Source of the DNA: Lachnospiraceae bacterium
GTDB lineage: Bacteria; Bacillota; Clostridia; Lachnospirales; Lachnospiraceae
DNA length: 64,000 bases
Reading direction: 5' to 3'
NCBI GenBank assembly: GCA_900771995.1
Contig: CAAGQC010000087.1
Coordinates: forward strand, 1-64,000
Positions within the stretch are counted from its first letter, which is position 1, and every line of letters begins with the position of its first letter. Made by a program: the position numbers and the translations under genes. The notes below the pieces were generated by a model. It made no database searches. It had not been told where the DNA came from and worked only from the letters and a program-made list of their open reading frames with translations. Below, piece by piece: positions 34,817 to 43,446 of this stretch.

Positions 34817-34860
34817 CTTTACACTCTTGTTAAAATATTTATTTAGGTTTCGAATTCAAC

Positions 34861-35919
34861 CTAAAAGTATTGCGTTATTGTCTGTACCGGAAACTGTCTT
34901 CCCGTCTTTCTAAAATCGGCGTCATAAACTCCATTGGCTAAGTCTATAATATTAGTTATGTACTTCGTCTCAACATTTAATTGTTTTCCAATATATTCTA
35001 TTGGAACTAATCCATTTGGAACATCTTCATATATATATCTACTATCTAATGAGGGAGGGGCATCAATCTCTCTATAAGCAATATTATTTTTAATGCATTC
35101 ATATAAATCCGTTCCCTCTACATTATAGGTTCGACTCAACCACTCTGAAACGCTTTCTATTTTGTATCCCATTTTTTTTGCTACATTGATTCTTTCTGCA
35201 TCCATTTTTTCAATATACTTAGCTACTGATTTTGAGATTCCATCATAATAATACTTGAAATCAACTTTTTCATTTTCAATCCATCCAATATTCATAAGTA
35301 CGGGTGCACAATGTAAAATCATTCCCACATTTGCAAACGATGTATACGCAACGCTTTTCTGAGCCACAAAGTACTTTTGCAAGCATACTGGCATTTTCTT
35401 CAATATATTATTTAAATACATTCTGTCCAACGCTGCAATTTCCACATCCTTTTTCATTGCAAAAATAGTTACACAATTTTTATCACTTCTTCTACAGGTA
35501 TATACAATTGTTTGTGTTTCTGCAATTTGTGGCATTTCCTTCACACCGTTCTTTTTCAATTCTTCTGAAAACTCAATGGCTCCAAATGTTCTTCCCGGAT
35601 TCAATATAATTACTGTGTTTCGGTTCACGTAAGGAGCTAGCTCTCGCACCACATCATGATAAGCAGTGCTTGGCACCGTAACCAAAATATAGTTTGTTAC
35701 AACCTCTTCAATGTTAGCAGATGCCTTTTCAATTCTTGCTATTCCATTTACCACTCCCGAACAATATATTCTCCCCGTTCTCATGATTTCGTCTATATGT
35801 TCCGGTGTTCGATTCCAAAGTGTAACTTTTTCACCATTTAGTGCCAGATGTGCCGCCATTGCCAGACCTTGGTGTCCACCACCACAGACAAAATATATCT
35901 GTTTATTCTCTTCTCCCAT
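34861..35919 (-). CDS. octopine/opine dehydrogenase-like NAD(P)-dependent enzyme
   Basis: A 352-residue protein with an N-terminal NAD(P)-binding domain (YFVCGGGHQGLAMAAHLALNG, a GxGxxG variant) and the C-terminal helical domain of the octopine/nopaline dehydrogenase family (SVAYTSFANVGMILHCAPVLMN, then RTYNVEGTDLYECIKNN). Such enzymes reductively join an amino acid to a 2-keto acid. The ATG at 35919 has AAAGGTG upstream and follows the ATP-grasp stop; the frame begins further upstream. Substrates are unknown; context suggests a sugar-linked or glycan-bound amino acid. Confidence 0.75.
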   Translation of the reverse strand: MGEENKQIYFVCGGGHQGLAMAAHLALNGEKVTLWNRTPEHIDEIMRTGRIYCSGVVNGIARIEKASANIEEVVTNYILVTVPSTAYHDVVRELAPYVNRNTVIILNPGRTFGAIEFSEELKKNGVKEMPQIAETQTIVYTCRRSDKNCVTIFAMKKDVEIAALDRMYLNNILKKMPVCLQKYFVAQKSVAYTSFANVGMILHCAPVLMNIGWIENEKVDFKYYYDGISKSVAKYIEKMDAERINVAKKMGYKIESVSEWLSRTYNVEGTDLYECIKNNIAYREIDAPPSLDSRYIYEDVPNGLVPIEYIGKQLNVETKYITNIIDLANGVYDADFRKTGRQFPVQTITQYF

Positions 35920-35930
35920 TTTAACACCTT

Positions 35931-37184
35931 TCACTGCGTAAAACATTCTCTGTACATAATATCCCTGCCACTAGGATCCAGTATTTTTACTTTATTAAGC
36001 ATCTCTTTCCTTTTGTCAATCAAATTCTCCTGAGAATCTGCACCTATTAAAAATCCCATGACCCGATCTCCACTGACCGCTTTCTGTGTTATTTCAGTCC
36101 CTTTTTCTTTATAATAAAAAATTTCTTCAATAATCCTCTTTTCCTTTAGTTCTTCAATTCCTTTAAATTCGCTGACTATACCTGGATAAGCATAAATATA
36201 ATCCATCTCGCAATATGCTTTATTATTTTCTGGTTTTATACTGACGTTATCATTATCCACAATAAGATTTACATACTGATTCATTATATCTATACCACTT
36301 ACATATTGTATAAATTTGTATTTGGAACCTCCCCCCATCCTTGCACTGAATTCTAATATATATATTTCCTGATTACGCAAAATAGCCTGTATCAGCATGG
36401 GGCCTTTCTCTAACTCAAAAGCATTACATATTTGTATAGCCGTTGAAATAATCTTCTGTTTTATCAGATCATCTATCTCCACTGGATATAAACTCTGATA
36501 TATAGTAAATATACCCTTTTCAATATTCATTTTTTTCGTTTCTGATACGGCAAGCAATTGCGGTTTTCCATTGTCAATCCAAAGGTCTACGGACAATTCT
36601 TTTCCTGAAATATATTGTTCTATCACTACTTTTTTGCTACGACTCAGTTGAAATGCATTTTTAACGGCAGTTTCTAACTCCTTTACATTATTTGTTTTTA
36701 TAACACCTTTTGAACTATTACAGTCACAGGGTTTTACCACATATGGGAAATTTACTAATGTCGATAACTCAATTTTATCTTCTTTCTCATACATTCTGTA
36801 ATCAGCCGATGGAACTCCATATTCTTTAAACTTTTGCTTCATATAGAATTTATTTGTTACATTTCTTGCCTGATTACTATTAAGATAAAATGATAATCCT
36901 AATTTTTCTGATACATTAGCTGCCGTAAGTAAGGCCTGGTCTGTACAAGCTGTAATTACCAGATTGACTCTTTCTTTCTTCGCAAATTCACATATTCTAT
37001 CTTCATCCAAAGTACTAATCTGTGCAAAAAAGTCTGCTTCCTTTTTTGCAGGAGGATTTTCAAAATAATCCGCTAATAGTACTTCATAATCTCTCTTTTT
37101 TAGTTCTTTTATTAAAGCAATCTGGTCATAACCTCCTGCCAAAACTAATGCTTTCAATTTAGAATTTTTCTTTTCATCTTTCAT
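35931..37184 (-). CDS. ATP-grasp ligase
   Basis: A 417-residue ATP-grasp protein: N-terminal Rossmann-like pre-ATP domain (KALVLAGGYDQIALIKELKK), ATP-binding core with FPYVVKPCDCNSSKGV and VVIEQYISGKELSVDLW, and the metal-binding ILEFSARMGGGSKY. Such enzymes form amide or peptide bonds through an acyl phosphate. Next to the mutase, opine dehydrogenase and aminotransferase genes it may attach an amino acid to an amino-sugar or to another amino acid (inference). It starts 14 bases after the DegT gene with GGGAAATG upstream. Confidence 0.82.
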   Translation of the reverse strand: MKDEKKNSKLKALVLAGGYDQIALIKELKKRDYEVLLADYFENPPAKKEADFFAQISTLDEDRICEFAKKERVNLVITACTDQALLTAANVSEKLGLSFYLNSNQARNVTNKFYMKQKFKEYGVPSADYRMYEKEDKIELSTLVNFPYVVKPCDCNSSKGVIKTNNVKELETAVKNAFQLSRSKKVVIEQYISGKELSVDLWIDNGKPQLLAVSETKKMNIEKGIFTIYQSLYPVEIDDLIKQKIISTAIQICNAFELEKGPMLIQAILRNQEIYILEFSARMGGGSKYKFIQYVSGIDIMNQYVNLIVDNDNVSIKPENNKAYCEMDYIYAYPGIVSEFKGIEELKEKRIIEEIFYYKEKGTEITQKAVSGDRVMGFLIGADSQENLIDKRKEMLNKVKILDPSGRDIMYRECFTQ

Positions 37185-37198
37185 ATCACATTTCCCAT

Positions 37199-38302
37199 TT
37201 ATCTCAAGATTTGAATAATAGTATCTATTGTCCCTATCTGCATTTTCTCATAAAACGGAAGTATCAGTACTCTTTGAGAGATATAACGTGCTACATCCAA
37301 TTTATTGTTTTTATATTTATTTCTAAAGCAAGCCTGATCCGCAGTGATAGGATAAAAATATTTTCTTGCATATATATTGCTCTCATGGAATTTATCATAT
37401 ATCTCATCCCTTGTAATTCCATAATCATCTTCAATAATAATAGGGAAATATGCAAAATTATTTGTTGCCTCCGTATTTGTTGCAAAGAAACTGATTCCTT
37501 TTACTTTTTCCAGACCCTGCCTGTAATAATTGTAACGTTCCTGCCTGTTTTTTAGCGCTTCATCAAGATGTTTGAGATTGCACAATCCCATAATAGCGCA
37601 AAACTCATTCATTTTCGCATTTGCCCCAACGGAAGTTACCAATTCTTCCCCTCGTATCCCAAAGTTCTTTAAATTATATAACTTTTCATACATCTTATGA
37701 TCTGAAAAAGTAACCGCTCCGCCTTCTATCGTATTAAATACTTTTGTTGCATGAAAGCTAAATATTGAAGCATCTCCATAGTTTCCAATACCTTTTCCTT
37801 TATAGGTAACTCCGAAGGCATGAGCCGCATCATAGATAACTTTCAAATTATATTTATCCGCTATCCGTTGAATTTCTTCCACATTACACACATTTCCATA
37901 GACATGAACCGGTACAATTGCCACCGTATGCTCAGTAATTAAGTCTTCTATCTTCGTCTCATCAATTGTTCCATCTTCTTCCTTTACATCGCAAAATACC
38001 GGTTTCAGGCGATTTCTGGCAATTGCATGTGTCGTTGAAATAAAAGTAAACGGGGTGGTGATCACCTCTGAGCCTTCCGGAAAATCAAATGACTGAATAG
38101 CTAATTCCAACGCCATATGTCCATTCACCATAAGAGATAACTCTGGTACTCCCAAATATTCTTTTAATGCCTCTTCCAGTCGTTTATGATAAGTTCCCAT
38201 ATTGGTGAGCCAGTGGCTCTCCCATAATGGTTTAATTGCTTCTATGTATTCTTCGTAGGGTGGCATGGAAGATTGTGTCACCAATATTTTTTCATTTGTC
38301 AT
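37199..38302 (-). CDS. DegT/DnrJ/EryC1/StrS-family aminotransferase
   Basis: PLP enzyme, 367 residues, typical of nucleotide-sugar 4- or 3-aminotransferases that create amino-sugars. Landmarks are HWLTNMGTYHKRLEEAL, EVITTPFTFISTTHAI, YDAAHAFGV and SFHATKVFNTIEGGAV, where the lysine of HATK is the PLP ligand. The ATG at 38302 with AGAGGA is preferred over ATG 38326. It suggests that the glycan contains an aminodeoxy sugar. No nucleotide-sugar dehydratase is nearby, so the keto-sugar would come from elsewhere. Confidence 0.88.
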   Translation of the reverse strand: MTNEKILVTQSSMPPYEEYIEAIKPLWESHWLTNMGTYHKRLEEALKEYLGVPELSLMVNGHMALELAIQSFDFPEGSEVITTPFTFISTTHAIARNRLKPVFCDVKEEDGTIDETKIEDLITEHTVAIVPVHVYGNVCNVEEIQRIADKYNLKVIYDAAHAFGVTYKGKGIGNYGDASIFSFHATKVFNTIEGGAVTFSDHKMYEKLYNLKNFGIRGEELVTSVGANAKMNEFCAIMGLCNLKHLDEALKNRQERYNYYRQGLEKVKGISFFATNTEATNNFAYFPIIIEDDYGITRDEIYDKFHESNIYARKYFYPITADQACFRNKYKNNKLDVARYISQRVLILPFYEKMQIGTIDTIIQILR

Positions 38303-38341
38303 TATGTTTTCCTCTTTATTATGCATTTCCAGACAAAGTGA

Positions 38342-39463
38342 CTAATTATTGATTTCATTGAGTATAGAAGAAAGCATCTGACTCAGTTTCCTTGCACCTG
38401 AATCACTTAAATGATCCGTATCATTGAAATCAAAGTCATTGTCAAAACTGCTATCCTCCACCAGATCCAAAAGATGCACCGTTCCATCTACCTTATCAAG
38501 AACCGAATAGAAGATGTTCTTATATTCCGGAGTCAAATACTTTAAATACTGGCTTGATGCAGGCATTGCTGTCAGCAGCAAATTGATACCTCTGTCATTG
38601 CAAAAGTAAACAAAATCCTGAAACACACCCAGATTTTCATTAAACGAAGCGGTATGTTTAATAGCCTTGTTATGACTTTCTGCCCTGGTCTTTCCAGCCT
38701 GGTCTTTCTCTTCTTCTGAAAGTTCACTCCAACTTTTCGATACCGCATTCCATACTACCGTAGCGCATCGGTTACGAGGACGCTTTTCATTAAAAAATCC
38801 ATCTTTATAATCCGTTGTTGCATATGTATTTATAACCTTTTCAAGATCAATCAGATTTCCCTGCATATAATATTCGTCCTTGGGCGGCAGAATAAGACAA
38901 TTATGGGAATCATGAAGCAAAGGATAATACACTTTGGATATTCTTTGTAATTCAGATGGTGTTTTTGCTAAAGACAAATCACTGAAGAAACAATAATGCC
39001 CCACACAAAGAACTATGTTTTTAATATTTCTGTTAGTCTCACATGCCCTGCAAAGAAGTTTTATGGAGTAATACAGGTCTTGAGAAATCGAAGACATATT
39101 TACCGCATTATCTATATACTCCAGATCTATCCCAAACGCACCATATGATGAGCCGGATATCAATGTCGTAATATTAGTATTTTGAGCCTGCTGCAATGCA
39201 TTTTTCAAATAGTAATAATCGTGGTTATTATAATATTCCTGATATACCCGCGCAGACAATTCTTGAAAAAGCTGTTCATAAATAATCACATGATATTCTT
39301 CCAATCCTGTTATCGACGAAACATCCGATTGGGATACAATAATCAAATCACTATATAAAACATTATCTAATGATAATAGTGGAACAATCGTTACTGAATC
39401 ATAAAACATTAATGACACAGTTTGTATTGATAAACCTTTTGACTCTTTCACATATATTTTCAT
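38342..39463 (-). CDS. SGNH-hydrolase-like protein, first gene of the glycan operon
   Basis: A 373-residue protein with SGNH-fold hints: the nucleophile-type block LISGSSYGAFGIDLEY near residue 110, VLCVGHYCFFSD, LLLTAMPASSQYLK and the C-terminal catalytic-type DTDHLSDSGARKL. Such proteins act as esterases or O-acyltransferases on glycans. No signal peptide is seen in the chosen frame. GGAGG precedes ATG 39463; the frame continues upstream through a terminator hairpin that is not coding. It heads the run ending at the GT2 gene, downstream of a sigma-28 type promoter. Confidence 0.62.
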   Translation of the reverse strand: MKIYVKESKGLSIQTVSLMFYDSVTIVPLLSLDNVLYSDLIIVSQSDVSSITGLEEYHVIIYEQLFQELSARVYQEYYNNHDYYYLKNALQQAQNTNITTLISGSSYGAFGIDLEYIDNAVNMSSISQDLYYSIKLLCRACETNRNIKNIVLCVGHYCFFSDLSLAKTPSELQRISKVYYPLLHDSHNCLILPPKDEYYMQGNLIDLEKVINTYATTDYKDGFFNEKRPRNRCATVVWNAVSKSWSELSEEEKDQAGKTRAESHNKAIKHTASFNENLGVFQDFVYFCNDRGINLLLTAMPASSQYLKYLTPEYKNIFYSVLDKVDGTVHLLDLVEDSSFDNDFDFNDTDHLSDSGARKLSQMLSSILNEINN

Positions 39464-39499
39464 TGCTTTTCCTCCATAGAAGGCCAAGAACAAAGAAAG

Positions 39500-39539
39500 A
39501 AAAAATGCCGCTATTACACGTTCCTGCAATAGCGGCATC
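39500..39539 (-). terminator. intrinsic terminator inside the leader of the glycan operon
   Basis: ATGCCGCTATT and AATAGCGGCAT form a perfect 11-bp stem followed by TTTTTTC in minus orientation. It lies between the sigma-28 type promoter at 39641-39667 and the first gene at 39463, so it either ends a small RNA or attenuates the operon. Confidence 0.8.
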
Positions 39540-39640
39540 TATGCCTGACTAATATTTTTTGCCTCCATGCAACCTTGTTCATCCTTGAATATATCACGCA
39601 TTCTGTGATACATTGTTTCTTATCTATTTATTTTACATAT

Positions 39641-39667
39641 ATATCGGACAGATGGCAAGAAATTCTT
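39641..39667 (-). promoter_or_regulatory. sigma-28 (sigma-D) type promoter upstream of the glycan operon
   Basis: TAAG (39664-39667) and TCCGATAT (39641-39648) are separated by exactly 15 bases. The boxes are identical to those of the flagellin promoter, implying co-expression with late flagellar genes. Confidence 0.7.
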
Positions 39668-39956
39668 AGTGAGAAAAATGAAATCCCGACAGATATTCAT
39701 CCTGACTATGCCCCGGATGATCTTTTTGTCTTGCGTGTCTTCTTGCGATTTCTTCTACCTGCTTTCCATATTGCAACGCATCATAAATGATATTTCTTAC
39801 CGGCATGGCATAATGAATTCTGGTCTGATTTTCTATTCCCAACAATACATAGGTCATACTTTCATCCCGTTTAATGCTTACCCTCTTTAGAATATCCCGA
39901 TATTTTTGAACAATCTTCTGTCCTTCTTCACCGCCAAACGGAGTCCCGATATCTGC
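39666..39956 (-). pseudogene. remnant of an Rpn/PD-(D/E)XK nuclease-family transposase gene
   Basis: The frame encodes GQKIVQKYRDILKR, then SMTYVLLGIENQTRIHYAMP and VRNIIYDALQYGKQVEEIAR, the conserved core of Rpn recombination-promoting nucleases. It is interrupted upstream by an in-frame TAG at 39957-39959 and ends early after DEYLSGFHF, where intact proteins continue for well over 100 residues. Only about a third of the gene remains. The stretch 39957-40146 shows a little more of the same frame and no other gene. Confidence 0.75.
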
Positions 39957-40146
39957 CTACACTTTATCCGTCAACGCAAAAACACCCTTGTTGCAACATT
40001 CCCATTTTCACCCAATGAAATCAGCGGTGATACACCCGAATAAAACATTTTTGAACTAAATAAGATTTGATCTGTTGTCAGAATTGATATTCTGTGAATT
40101 TACAATAGCATATTGTTCCCGATAAATCAATCATAATTTGTACAGC

Positions 40147-40180
40147 AAAAAAGGAAGCAAATATTTCTATCTGCTTCCTT
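40147..40180 (-). terminator. terminator of the late flagellar operon
   Basis: AAGGAAGCA and TGCTTCCTT form a 9-bp stem followed by TTTT in minus orientation, directly downstream of the FliT-like gene. Confidence 0.85.
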
Positions 40181-40193
40181 CCGACTGTTTTAT

Positions 40194-40667
40194 TTACTGT
40201 TTATTGTCGTACATCTGGGGCTGCACATATCCGGAGCCGCTCATGCTCTTGTAGTAGTCAAAAGCATTCTTGGCGTTCTTACGTCTCTGACCGATGCTTG
40301 CCCGCTCTCTGGCGAAATAGCTTTCGATCAGCTTTTTATTTCGGGCCTCCTGAGCCTGTACGGACACGCTGAGTTCCGTCACCTGGCTGACCTTCTTCTG
40401 GAGTTCACGGATCTGCGCCGCGTAGCGTTCTCTGTTGCCTTCCAGTTCCTTCGCCAGCTTCGCGTACATGATCTCAAAGCCTTCATCCAGATGCACTACC
40501 TCGTCGATCAGGTGCTGTTTTTCCTCCACAGCATCATCGAACAGGCTCATATCCACCTTTTCCGCAGAAAAGATCTCTTCCTGACGTTTGTTATAGTCCT
40601 GAATCTTCCGCAATACTTCCAGCTTCTTATCCAGGCTCTCTGACAAAATGGTAAGCTGATTCTCCAT
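40194..40667 (-). CDS. FliT-like flagellar export chaperone
   Basis: A 157-residue, almost fully helical, charged protein (MENQLTILSESLDKKLEVLRK, then EEKQHLIDEVVHLDEGFE and QIRELQKKVSQVTEL coiled-coil stretches). Its ATG overlaps the fliS stop (TGATG), and the position after fliD-fliS is that of fliT in many bacteria, so a chaperone role for the cap protein is inferred. Sequence conservation of FliT is low and FlgN-like identity cannot be excluded. Confidence 0.65.
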   Translation of the reverse strand: MENQLTILSESLDKKLEVLRKIQDYNKRQEEIFSAEKVDMSLFDDAVEEKQHLIDEVVHLDEGFEIMYAKLAKELEGNRERYAAQIRELQKKVSQVTELSVSVQAQEARNKKLIESYFARERASIGQRRKNAKNAFDYYKSMSGSGYVQPQMYDNKQ

Positions 40668-41053
40668 CAGTCATTTCCTTTCTTTGCTCCCGCCTTCATG
40701 ACTTCCTTCCAGTTGTCACGAATGGCATGCAGGTGGGTATTGATCTCTTCGAGAATTTCCTTATCTTTTTTGACATTGGCTTCCACAAGACGTCTCTCCA
40801 GATAAGTATAGATGTTGTCGAAGTCCTTGGAGACTTCGTATTTCATATCCAGGGTGGAATGCAGATATCCTATGATATTCTGCACCTTGCGGATATTTTC
40901 ATGTGCCTTGGGTACATCAGATTTTTCCACAGCCATTTCTGCAATATTGCAGAACTTGATTGCTCCGTCATAGAGCATCAGAGTCAGTTCCGCCGGGGAT
41001 GCCGTCAGAACCTTGCTGTTGTTATACTGTGCATAAGCACTGGGTAATGCCAT
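40667..41053 (-). CDS. fliS: flagellin export chaperone FliS
   Basis: Cytoplasmic chaperone that binds the flagellin C-terminus before secretion. The 128-residue protein has the family start YAQYNNSKVLTASPAELTLMLYDGAIKFCNIAE and the later DFDNIYTYLERRLVEANVKKD. It follows fliD by one base and overlaps the next gene. Confidence 0.95.
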   Translation of the reverse strand: MALPSAYAQYNNSKVLTASPAELTLMLYDGAIKFCNIAEMAVEKSDVPKAHENIRKVQNIIGYLHSTLDMKYEVSKDFDNIYTYLERRLVEANVKKDKEILEEINTHLHAIRDNWKEVMKAGAKKGND

Positions 41054-41054
41054 A

Positions 41055-42608
41055 TCATGATCCTCCTAACAAGCTGGTCACCGCGCTGGAATTGCTCTGC
41101 AGCTTTGCCAGTGCAGTCTCCATTTTGGAGAACTTGGAATACCACTTGTCTTCGTAATCGTTCAGCTTATCTTCCAAGTCTTTGATCTTGCTTGTATAAT
41201 CATCATAATCCGATTTCATCTTTTTGTCATCATAAAAATTACCGTAGGTACGATAACCTTCTACAGACTTGGAGAGATCGCTCATTTTGCTGTACATATT
41301 TTTGAACAGGCCGGAGAAAAAGCTTACGACCGTATCGGGATCGCTGCTGATCATGCTCTTAAGCTTGTCTGCATTACCGGAGGTGCTGGAGTCTTCCGCA
41401 TCACCGTCAATATGGTAAGCATTCTTCTCATTTTCCGCAGCGGTAAAGTAACTCAGGGTCTCAATACCGAAATCGCTGAGGTACATCTTCTTGCCATTGA
41501 CTTCCACACTGCCTGCCATGATCTCTTTCAGGGCAGAGCTTACAGTAGACAGATTGCTGTCTCTGCGAAGCAGGGCATCCTTGATCTTGGTCTCGTACTT
41601 CTCTACTTCGGTATCGGACATGGCATCCTTCTCATCATCGGTCAGGGGCTCATAGCCTCTGGCAGAATCTGCGTTGTAAAGCTTGTCCATCTCGTTGATC
41701 AGAGAGTTATATTCCTTCAGGAAGCTCTTGATCATATCGTAGATACCGTCTACGTCATCCTGTGTGGTCAGGGTGATCTCTTCGTCTGCCCCGGTCTCCT
41801 TCAGAGCCGTGATGGTCAGACCGTTGATGGAAAATACATTCGTATTGCTGGTGTAGTCGGTGTTATTCAGCGTGATCTTGGAATCCTGTCCCTTGATATA
41901 GCTGGCATCGCTGACACCCAGTCCTTTCAGCAGGTCATCTGCGCCGGTTCCGGTGGCGGTAATGGAGAAGTTGCCTGCTTCGCCGGAATCCTTTGCACTG
42001 ATATAAAATCTCTGCTGTGTGGTATCAAAGTTGGCATTCAGTCCGGCTTCTTTTAACTTGGACAGGACATCGGAGATCGTGGTGTCCTTGGTAATGTTCA
42101 GATCCACACTGGTATCACCGTTCTGGATTGTGAGGGTGGTATCGTCTCCGGTGGTAAAACCGTCAACAGTGCTGCCATCGCTGCTCTTGATTCCCAGATC
42201 GGACAGTTTGGTCAATGCATTCAACTTGGTATCTGCCGTTACATTATCCTTCAGTGACAGTTGGCCGCCGGTCATATAGGCTGTCTTCGCCAGCTGTGAT
42301 ACCTTAAGGGTCTGTACGCCGGTCATAGCGCCGTCACCGGTGATAACGCTTACCGCATTACTGTCGGATACTTTGGTCACTCTCTTGCTGTATGCGGATT
42401 CAAAACGCATATTGTTTACAAACTTGGACTGCAGATTCTTGATCTTGGTATTCAGTTCCTTCCAGGCTGTCTGTTTCCATTCCTGTTTGGTCTGAGCCTT
42501 CTTCGCATCATCCACCTTGGTCTGCTTCGCAGACACCAGCTGCTGGATAATACTCTCTGTGTCCATTCCGGAAATCAGTCCGGATAATCTCATTGTTGAT
42601 GATGCCAT
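41055..42608 (-). CDS. fliD: flagellar filament cap protein FliD (HAP2)
   Basis: Forms the cap at the filament tip that folds flagellin into place. The 517-residue protein has the conserved N-terminus (RLSGLISGMDTESIIQQLVSAKQTKVDDAKK) and a C-terminal coiled region (DDYTSKIKDLEDKLNDYEDKWYSKFSKMETALAKLQ). The central domain is variable. GGAGGATACCG precedes the ATG. It is encoded between flaG and fliS. Confidence 0.95.
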   Translation of the reverse strand: MASSTMRLSGLISGMDTESIIQQLVSAKQTKVDDAKKAQTKQEWKQTAWKELNTKIKNLQSKFVNNMRFESAYSKRVTKVSDSNAVSVITGDGAMTGVQTLKVSQLAKTAYMTGGQLSLKDNVTADTKLNALTKLSDLGIKSSDGSTVDGFTTGDDTTLTIQNGDTSVDLNITKDTTISDVLSKLKEAGLNANFDTTQQRFYISAKDSGEAGNFSITATGTGADDLLKGLGVSDASYIKGQDSKITLNNTDYTSNTNVFSINGLTITALKETGADEEITLTTQDDVDGIYDMIKSFLKEYNSLINEMDKLYNADSARGYEPLTDDEKDAMSDTEVEKYETKIKDALLRRDSNLSTVSSALKEIMAGSVEVNGKKMYLSDFGIETLSYFTAAENEKNAYHIDGDAEDSSTSGNADKLKSMISSDPDTVVSFFSGLFKNMYSKMSDLSKSVEGYRTYGNFYDDKKMKSDYDDYTSKIKDLEDKLNDYEDKWYSKFSKMETALAKLQSNSSAVTSLLGGS

Positions 42609-42620
42609 ATCGGTATCCTC

Positions 42621-43073
42621 CTATCTCTTCTCGTCCACCAGAATACCCGCCATCTCCCATACTTTGGCGATCATATCCAAAGTCTTCTCAGGAGGAAGCT
42701 CTTTGATGACCTTCTTGGTATCCTTATCTATGATCTTAATGGTTACGCGGTTGGTTGCCTCGTGGATGCCAAAGACAGCTTCTGAATGAGACATCATGTT
42801 CTTATTCAGCTTCTCTACCGCTTTCTTGATCTGTTCGTTGGTCACCTGCTGTTGCTGTTCGCTGTTGGCATCGGCAGATGTATTATTCTGCTCCTTGCCC
42901 TGGGCATTCTCAACGACTGCGGTCGTCTGATCAAGCTTGTCTGCTGCATTCACATTAGCAGGATTGTATTCCGAGGAATTCTCCTCTGTGGTTACTTTGG
43001 TCACAGTGTTCTTGGCAGCGGCCGTGTTCTGTGCCTGTACTGTCATTACACTGGAAATCGGTTCTATGGTCAT
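42621..43073 (-). CDS. flaG: FlaG family flagellar protein
   Basis: A 150-residue protein. The C-terminal half has the FlaG pattern: EKLNKNMMSHSEAVFGIHEA, TIKIIDKDTKKVIKELPPEK and a final AKVWEMAGILVDEKR. The N-terminal half is low-complexity (Gln, Asn, Ala, Thr). FlaG proteins affect filament length. ATG 43073 with GGAGGTG is chosen. A sigma-28 type promoter lies about 60 bases upstream, so flaG-fliD-fliS-fliT can be transcribed apart from csrA. Confidence 0.88.
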   Translation of the reverse strand: MTIEPISSVMTVQAQNTAAAKNTVTKVTTEENSSEYNPANVNAADKLDQTTAVVENAQGKEQNNTSADANSEQQQQVTNEQIKKAVEKLNKNMMSHSEAVFGIHEATNRVTIKIIDKDTKKVIKELPPEKTLDMIAKVWEMAGILVDEKR

Positions 43074-43139
43074 AATGGTCACCTCCGTGTGATATGAAAG
43101 CGCCTTCCGTGGGCGCACGACCTTGCTTCTCTAAGGACT

Positions 43140-43166
43140 GTATCGGTAAATTCCTCCAAAAAATTA
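43140..43166 (-). promoter_or_regulatory. candidate sigma-28 type promoter of flaG-fliD-fliS-fliT
   Basis: TAAT (43163-43166) and ACCGATAC (43140-43147) are separated by exactly 15 bases. Each box departs slightly from consensus, but the -10 resembles that of the flgM promoter (TCCGATAC). Confidence 0.55.
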
Positions 43167-43196
43167 ATAGGAGATGCAAAAATTTGCACCTCCTAT
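43159..43196 (-). terminator. terminator-like hairpin after csrA
   Basis: ATAGGAGGTGCAAA and TTTGCATCTCCTAT pair (one mismatch) and are followed by TAATTTTTTGG. It lies 23 bases after the csrA stop and could end the flgM-to-csrA transcript, with a new promoter overlapping its tail. Confidence 0.65.
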
Positions 43197-43218
43197 GCCT
43201 AATTTCCTATTTTTCTTT

Positions 43219-43446
43219 TTACCCCAACAGATTCTTCAATGCCGCCATGCCTTCGGCATCCACAGAGGCCTTGTTGGCTTCCTGGATCTGGAGGTAGACT
43301 TCCTTGCGGTAGATGGGCACTTCCTTGGGGGCGGTGATACCGATCTTGACCTGATCGCCCTTGACTTCCAGGATGGTGATCTCGATGTCGTTGTTGATGA
43401 CAATTGCTTCGTTCTTCTTACGGGACAATGCCAGCATCTTACTCAC
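43219..43446 (-). CDS. csrA: carbon storage regulator CsrA
   Basis: RNA-binding translational repressor, 75 residues: MLALSRKKNEAIVINNDIEI, then VKIGITAPKEVPIYRKEVYLQI, both conserved. In Gram-positive bacteria CsrA represses flagellin translation. It overlaps fliW, whose product antagonises CsrA, by 8 bases. Likely sites occur in the flagellin leader of this window. Confidence 0.97.
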   Translation of the reverse strand: MSKMLALSRKKNEAIVINNDIEITILEVKGDQVKIGITAPKEVPIYRKEVYLQIQEANKASVDAEGMAALKNLLG

